DNA of 64,000 bases from Chitinophaga sp. MM2321 (GTDB taxonomy: Bacteria > Bacteroidota > Bacteroidia > Chitinophagales > Chitinophagaceae), in the NCBI RefSeq assembly GCF_964033635.1, contig NZ_OZ035533.1:2108001-2172000 (forward strand), given 5' to 3'. Every line of letters starts with the position of its first letter. The first letter of the stretch is position 1. Shown here one piece after another: positions 61,398-64,000 of the stretch. Below the pieces are notes generated by a model that was given only the letters and a program-made list of their open reading frames with translations, was not told where the DNA came from and searched no databases. Both the position numbers and the translations under genes were made by a program.

Positions 61398-61931
61398 TTA
61401 AAAATAGAGACAGATCCACAGGGGCAGCAGGGCAATATGATTTCTCAGGTACTTAATCGCCTGTGTGATATGGTACTCCACCGCTTTTACGGAAATGGAC
61501 AATTCTGCTGCAATCTCCCTGGCGCTCATCCCTTTAAAACGACTCATCTCAAAAACTTTTTTCCTCACCGGTGGCATTTTCTGCAATACCTGCACCAGCT
61601 GACTGTTCAATTCCTTTTCATGAAGTCCGCCCCATATTTCATCACCGGCAGAAATATCATATATGGGTAAAGCCACGGTAGTCTTCTTTCTTAGCTGATC
61701 TATCATGGTGGTTCTTGCAATACGGAAAAGCTGGATGGAGATGGAAAGTTCTTCCGATAAAGAGGCACGGTATTGCCATAGTTTGATAAACGTAAGCTGG
61801 GTGCACTCTTCAGCTATATAGCGGGAGTTGGTTTTATGAAGTACATAGAGGTACAATTTTTCGTAGTACTCCTGGAAAACAGTTTCAAAGATGACACGAT
61901 CACCCTGACGTATAGCAATAACTGTATTCAA
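61398..61931 (-). CDS. ECF sigma factor (PUL 3)
   Basis: 177 residues. Region 2 lies at about 15-80 (YYEKLYLYVLHKTNSRYIAE, with ECTQLTFIKLWQYR) and region 4 at about 115-170 (MPPVRKKVFEMSRFKGMSAR, with EIAAELSISVKAVEYHITQA). It ends in a hydrophobic tail (HIALLPLWICLYF). It is divergent from another sigma factor gene with 138 bases between them, so two PUL switches share one regulatory region. Confidence 0.93.
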   Translation of the reverse strand: MNTVIAIRQGDRVIFETVFQEYYEKLYLYVLHKTNSRYIAEECTQLTFIKLWQYRASLSEELSISIQLFRIARTTMIDQLRKKTTVALPIYDISAGDEIWGGLHEKELNSQLVQVLQKMPPVRKKVFEMSRFKGMSAREIAAELSISVKAVEYHITQAIKYLRNHIALLPLWICLYF

Positions 61932-62069
61932 TGTAACAATCAGTTTATTAAATCAGGTAAAGGGGAAAGATTATATAAATATATAAATTTTTACCGCATG
62001 GTACAGAAAAATCAGCTCTCGGATCTTCCGGCTCTTTTACCGTTTATCCATTTTACCTGTTATCCATGA

Positions 62070-62714
62070 ATGCTGATTGCTAAAATTCTGCGGTTAATTA
62101 TTACATTTGTTTTTAACTTAATCAAGACAACTTTGTTCGGGGATGTGCCAGCATATGAGGAGCGGCTATTAGTTGAGATGGTCCGTAAGGGAGACCAGGC
62201 TGCGTTTGCGGAGATTTATCATAAATATGCAGCAGAACTTTTTCAATACGCAGGTAAAGTATTAAAAGACAGTACCGCGGCGGAAGATATTGTGCAGGAA
62301 TTATTTGCAGGATTATGGAAATCACGGGAACAGTTACATATTCATACTTCTTTGCGCGCATATATTTATGCGGCCAACCGTAACCTGTTATTAAAAGTTA
62401 TCCGCAAGCGGGAAAAGGAATCCCACTTATTTAACCAACTCGAATACAGGGTCACTTATGCTCCGGACCCCGAAAACCTGCTACACAACAAAGAACTAGG
62501 TATACGCATATCCTTACTTGCTGCTGGTCTGCCAGATAAATGCAGGGAGATATACCGGTTGAGCAGAGAGCAACATCTTTCCAACAAAGAAATTTCAGCC
62601 AGGTTAGGCATCACAGAAAAAACGGTGGAGAACCAGCTCACCATTGCATTGCGTAAACTCCGCAAGGGCATGGGATACGTGTTGGTTGTTTTTCTCCATC
62701 TCCTGCCGGTATAA
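62070..62714 (+). CDS. ECF sigma factor (start of a fourth locus)
   Basis: 214 residues from the ATG at 62070. Region 2 includes GDQAAFAEIYHKYAAELFQY and EDIVQELFAGLWK; region 4 is LPDKCREIYRLSREQHLSNK, with EISARLGITEKTVENQL. The first 22 residues (MLIAKILRLIITFVFNLIKT) are hydrophobic and not typical of the family, so the true start may be a TTG near 62133 (LFGDVPAYEERLL) or nearby. The C-terminal tail is hydrophobic (YVLVVFLHLLPV). The FecR gene 164 bases downstream is its likely partner. Confidence 0.88.
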   Translation: MLIAKILRLIITFVFNLIKTTLFGDVPAYEERLLVEMVRKGDQAAFAEIYHKYAAELFQYAGKVLKDSTAAEDIVQELFAGLWKSREQLHIHTSLRAYIYAANRNLLLKVIRKREKESHLFNQLEYRVTYAPDPENLLHNKELGIRISLLAAGLPDKCREIYRLSREQHLSNKEISARLGITEKTVENQLTIALRKLRKGMGYVLVVFLHLLPV

Positions 62715-62878
62715 ATCACCATTCATCAACATATTGCTGCCAGGGAAATACAGCTAACCCGTTTAAAATAACATTATTAATTAAAATATATGAAAGATGT
62801 TTGGGGGATACGACCCTAACGCAGCTCTATATCATGGTGAAGCATGGATGGATTAATCGACTACTTTAATTATCATGA

Positions 62879-64000
62879 GTGGAAAAACAGGCATTTCTAC
62901 ATTTAATAGATAAATATCTCGCAGGGGAAGCATCTGCTGCTGAACAGCAGCTATTAGAGAATTATCTGGCTAGTTTCCAGCAGGAGGAAGGATTGGATGA
63001 AAGTGATCAAGCCGGCAGGTTGCAGCTGATATTGGAAAAGGTGATGGCGGGAGAAGAAAAAGTAATGTCGGCAGCACCGGTTCGTGGCCGTATCGTGATG
63101 ATGAAAATGCTGCGGTATGCAGCTATGGTAATAGTGCTGGCAGGCGCTGTGTTGTGGTATTTTACAACGCGGGAGCATAAGCCGGCAGTAGTAGTTGCCG
63201 GGCAGACCTTGATCCAGCCTGGTAGTGACGGCGCCACGCTTACATTGGAAGATGGCAGCACAGTGCAACTGGATAGTGCCGTCAATAAAGGGTTACAGGT
63301 TATACAGGCCGGTAGTAACGTAGTGGCTAAAAATGGAATGCTGCTATATGAGCATCATGATAAGATAACCGAAACCAGGATAAGCTTTAATACGTTGCGT
63401 ACAACAAAAGGTAAGCAATTCAAGTTGCAGCTGCCGGATGGCTCGGTGGTGAAATTAAATGCGGCTTCGTCTATCCGCTTCCCCACCAGCTTTGAAGCAA
63501 ATGAAAGGAGCGTAACGGTAGAAGGAGAGGCTTATTTCGAGGTAGCCCCCGATGCATCAAAACCTTTTATAGTAGTTACCCGCAACCATCACGAGATAAA
63601 GGTGCTCGGTACCGAATTTAACCTGAACGCATATGATGACGAACCATTTGTGCGTACAACCTTGGTGAAAGGAAAAGTACTTGTATACAACAATACGCCG
63701 GGAAGCGCGGCGCCGGTGGTGTTATTGCCCGGGCAGGAAACACGTGCTACCGATGGGAAAATTGTCATTTACGAAGCCGGGGAAATGAATGAGGCAACGG
63801 CCTGGTTAAATAATAAATTTAGTTTTAGTAAAGCAGATATTAAAACAGTGATGCGCCAGGTGGCCCGCTGGTACGATATAGAGGTGGCCTATGACGGAGA
63901 TGTAGCCGCTACTTTTTCAGGTAGTTTTTACCGGGCAGATAATATCGACGACTTGTTAAAGATCATTGCCTATTCTTCCAATGTAGCTTTTAAATGGGAG
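62879..64000 (+). CDS. FecR-family anti-sigma factor, C-terminus cut off by window
   Basis: An open frame of 374 codons from a GTG at 62879 (MEKQAFLHLIDKYLAGEASA) running off the right edge. The overlapping ATG at 62875 is in a frame that stops quickly. A membrane helix lies at about 78-95 (LRYAAMVIVLAGAVLWYF). The FecR domain has QLPDGSVVKLNAASSIRFP, EGEAYFEVAPDASKPF and VLGTEFNLNAYDDEPF, and the DUF4974-like region begins near FSKADIKTVMRQVARWYDIE. It pairs with the sigma factor just upstream and should precede a SusC gene outside the window. Confidence 0.9.
   Translation, partial: MEKQAFLHLIDKYLAGEASAAEQQLLENYLASFQQEEGLDESDQAGRLQLILEKVMAGEEKVMSAAPVRGRIVMMKMLRYAAMVIVLAGAVLWYFTTREHKPAVVVAGQTLIQPGSDGATLTLEDGSTVQLDSAVNKGLQVIQAGSNVVAKNGMLLYEHHDKITETRISFNTLRTTKGKQFKLQLPDGSVVKLNAASSIRFPTSFEANERSVTVEGEAYFEVAPDASKPFIVVTRNHHEIKVLGTEFNLNAYDDEPFVRTTLVKGKVLVYNNTPGSAAPVVLLPGQETRATDGKIVIYEAGEMNEATAWLNNKFSFSKADIKTVMRQVARWYDIEVAYDGDVAATFSGSFYRADNIDDLLKIIAYSSNVAFKWE

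Overview
The window looks like a chromosomal segment of a Chitinophaga-like member of the Bacteroidota. The evidence is the density of SusC/SusD outer-membrane pairs, FecI/FecR-type sigma/anti-sigma pairs, promoters of the TTTG...TAnnTTTG type, large glycosidase loci, and an RRM RNA-binding protein. Most genes are moderately GC-rich. One segment (about 12.3-17.0 kb) is visibly AT-rich and foreign.

Layout. 1-0.6 kb: end of a FemA/FemB-like gene (minus strand), then a 0.5 kb gap that probably encodes a structured small RNA. 1.1-12.1 kb: a polysaccharide utilisation locus (PUL 1) with ECF sigma, FecR, STN-containing SusC, SusD, SusE-like lipoprotein, two GH76 endo-alpha-1,6-mannanase-like enzymes and a small jelly-roll (CBM6-like) protein; the predicted target is alpha-mannan. 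12.2-17.0 kb: a tRNA-Leu(CAG) gene carrying an integrated element bounded by a 25-bp direct repeat of the tRNA 3' end. A 15-bp inverted repeat lies symmetrically just inside both ends. The element carries no integrase. Its cargo is a tight three-gene operon: P-loop ATPase with zinc ribbon and HhH tail, HEPN-type predicted RNase, and N6-adenine methyltransferase with a single specificity domain. I do not recognise this combination as a named defence system, and it is the best candidate here for an undescribed one.

17.0-36.4 kb: ordinary accessory and housekeeping genes. These include a TonB receptor, AidB-like acyl-CoA dehydrogenase, GlxA-like regulator, RibD/DHFR-like reductase, metallophosphoesterase, sterol-desaturase-family protein, RRM protein, KAS III-like synthase, PhzF, GNAT, BtuB-like receptor, a B12-type radical SAM protein, an SRPBCC protein, a NarL-type two-component cluster and a second identical tRNA-Leu(CAG). 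36.6-41.2 kb: an XRE/pentapeptide regulator, a GDCCVxC protein, a methyltransferase gene with an internal deletion, and a large membrane-spanning SARP-type regulator split by an in-frame amber codon.

41.2-52.9 kb: an SGNH/TPR - SxtJ-like - DUF5989 - carbamoyltransferase operon, then PUL 2 (SusC, SusD, GH92 alpha-mannosidase). The two operons share a long upstream motif, suggesting joint control, possibly by the broken SARP-type regulator. 52.9-61.9 kb, minus strand: PUL 3 (ECF sigma, FecR, SusC, SusD, GH2). From 62.1 kb a divergent sigma/FecR pair begins a further locus that leaves the window.

How they work together: the PULs read as a mannan/mannoside (yeast wall or N-glycan-like) programme. 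GH76 would cut the alpha-1,6 backbone, GH92 would trim side chains and GH2 would remove a beta-linked sugar. SusC/SusD pairs import the products under ECF sigma/FecR or one-component control.
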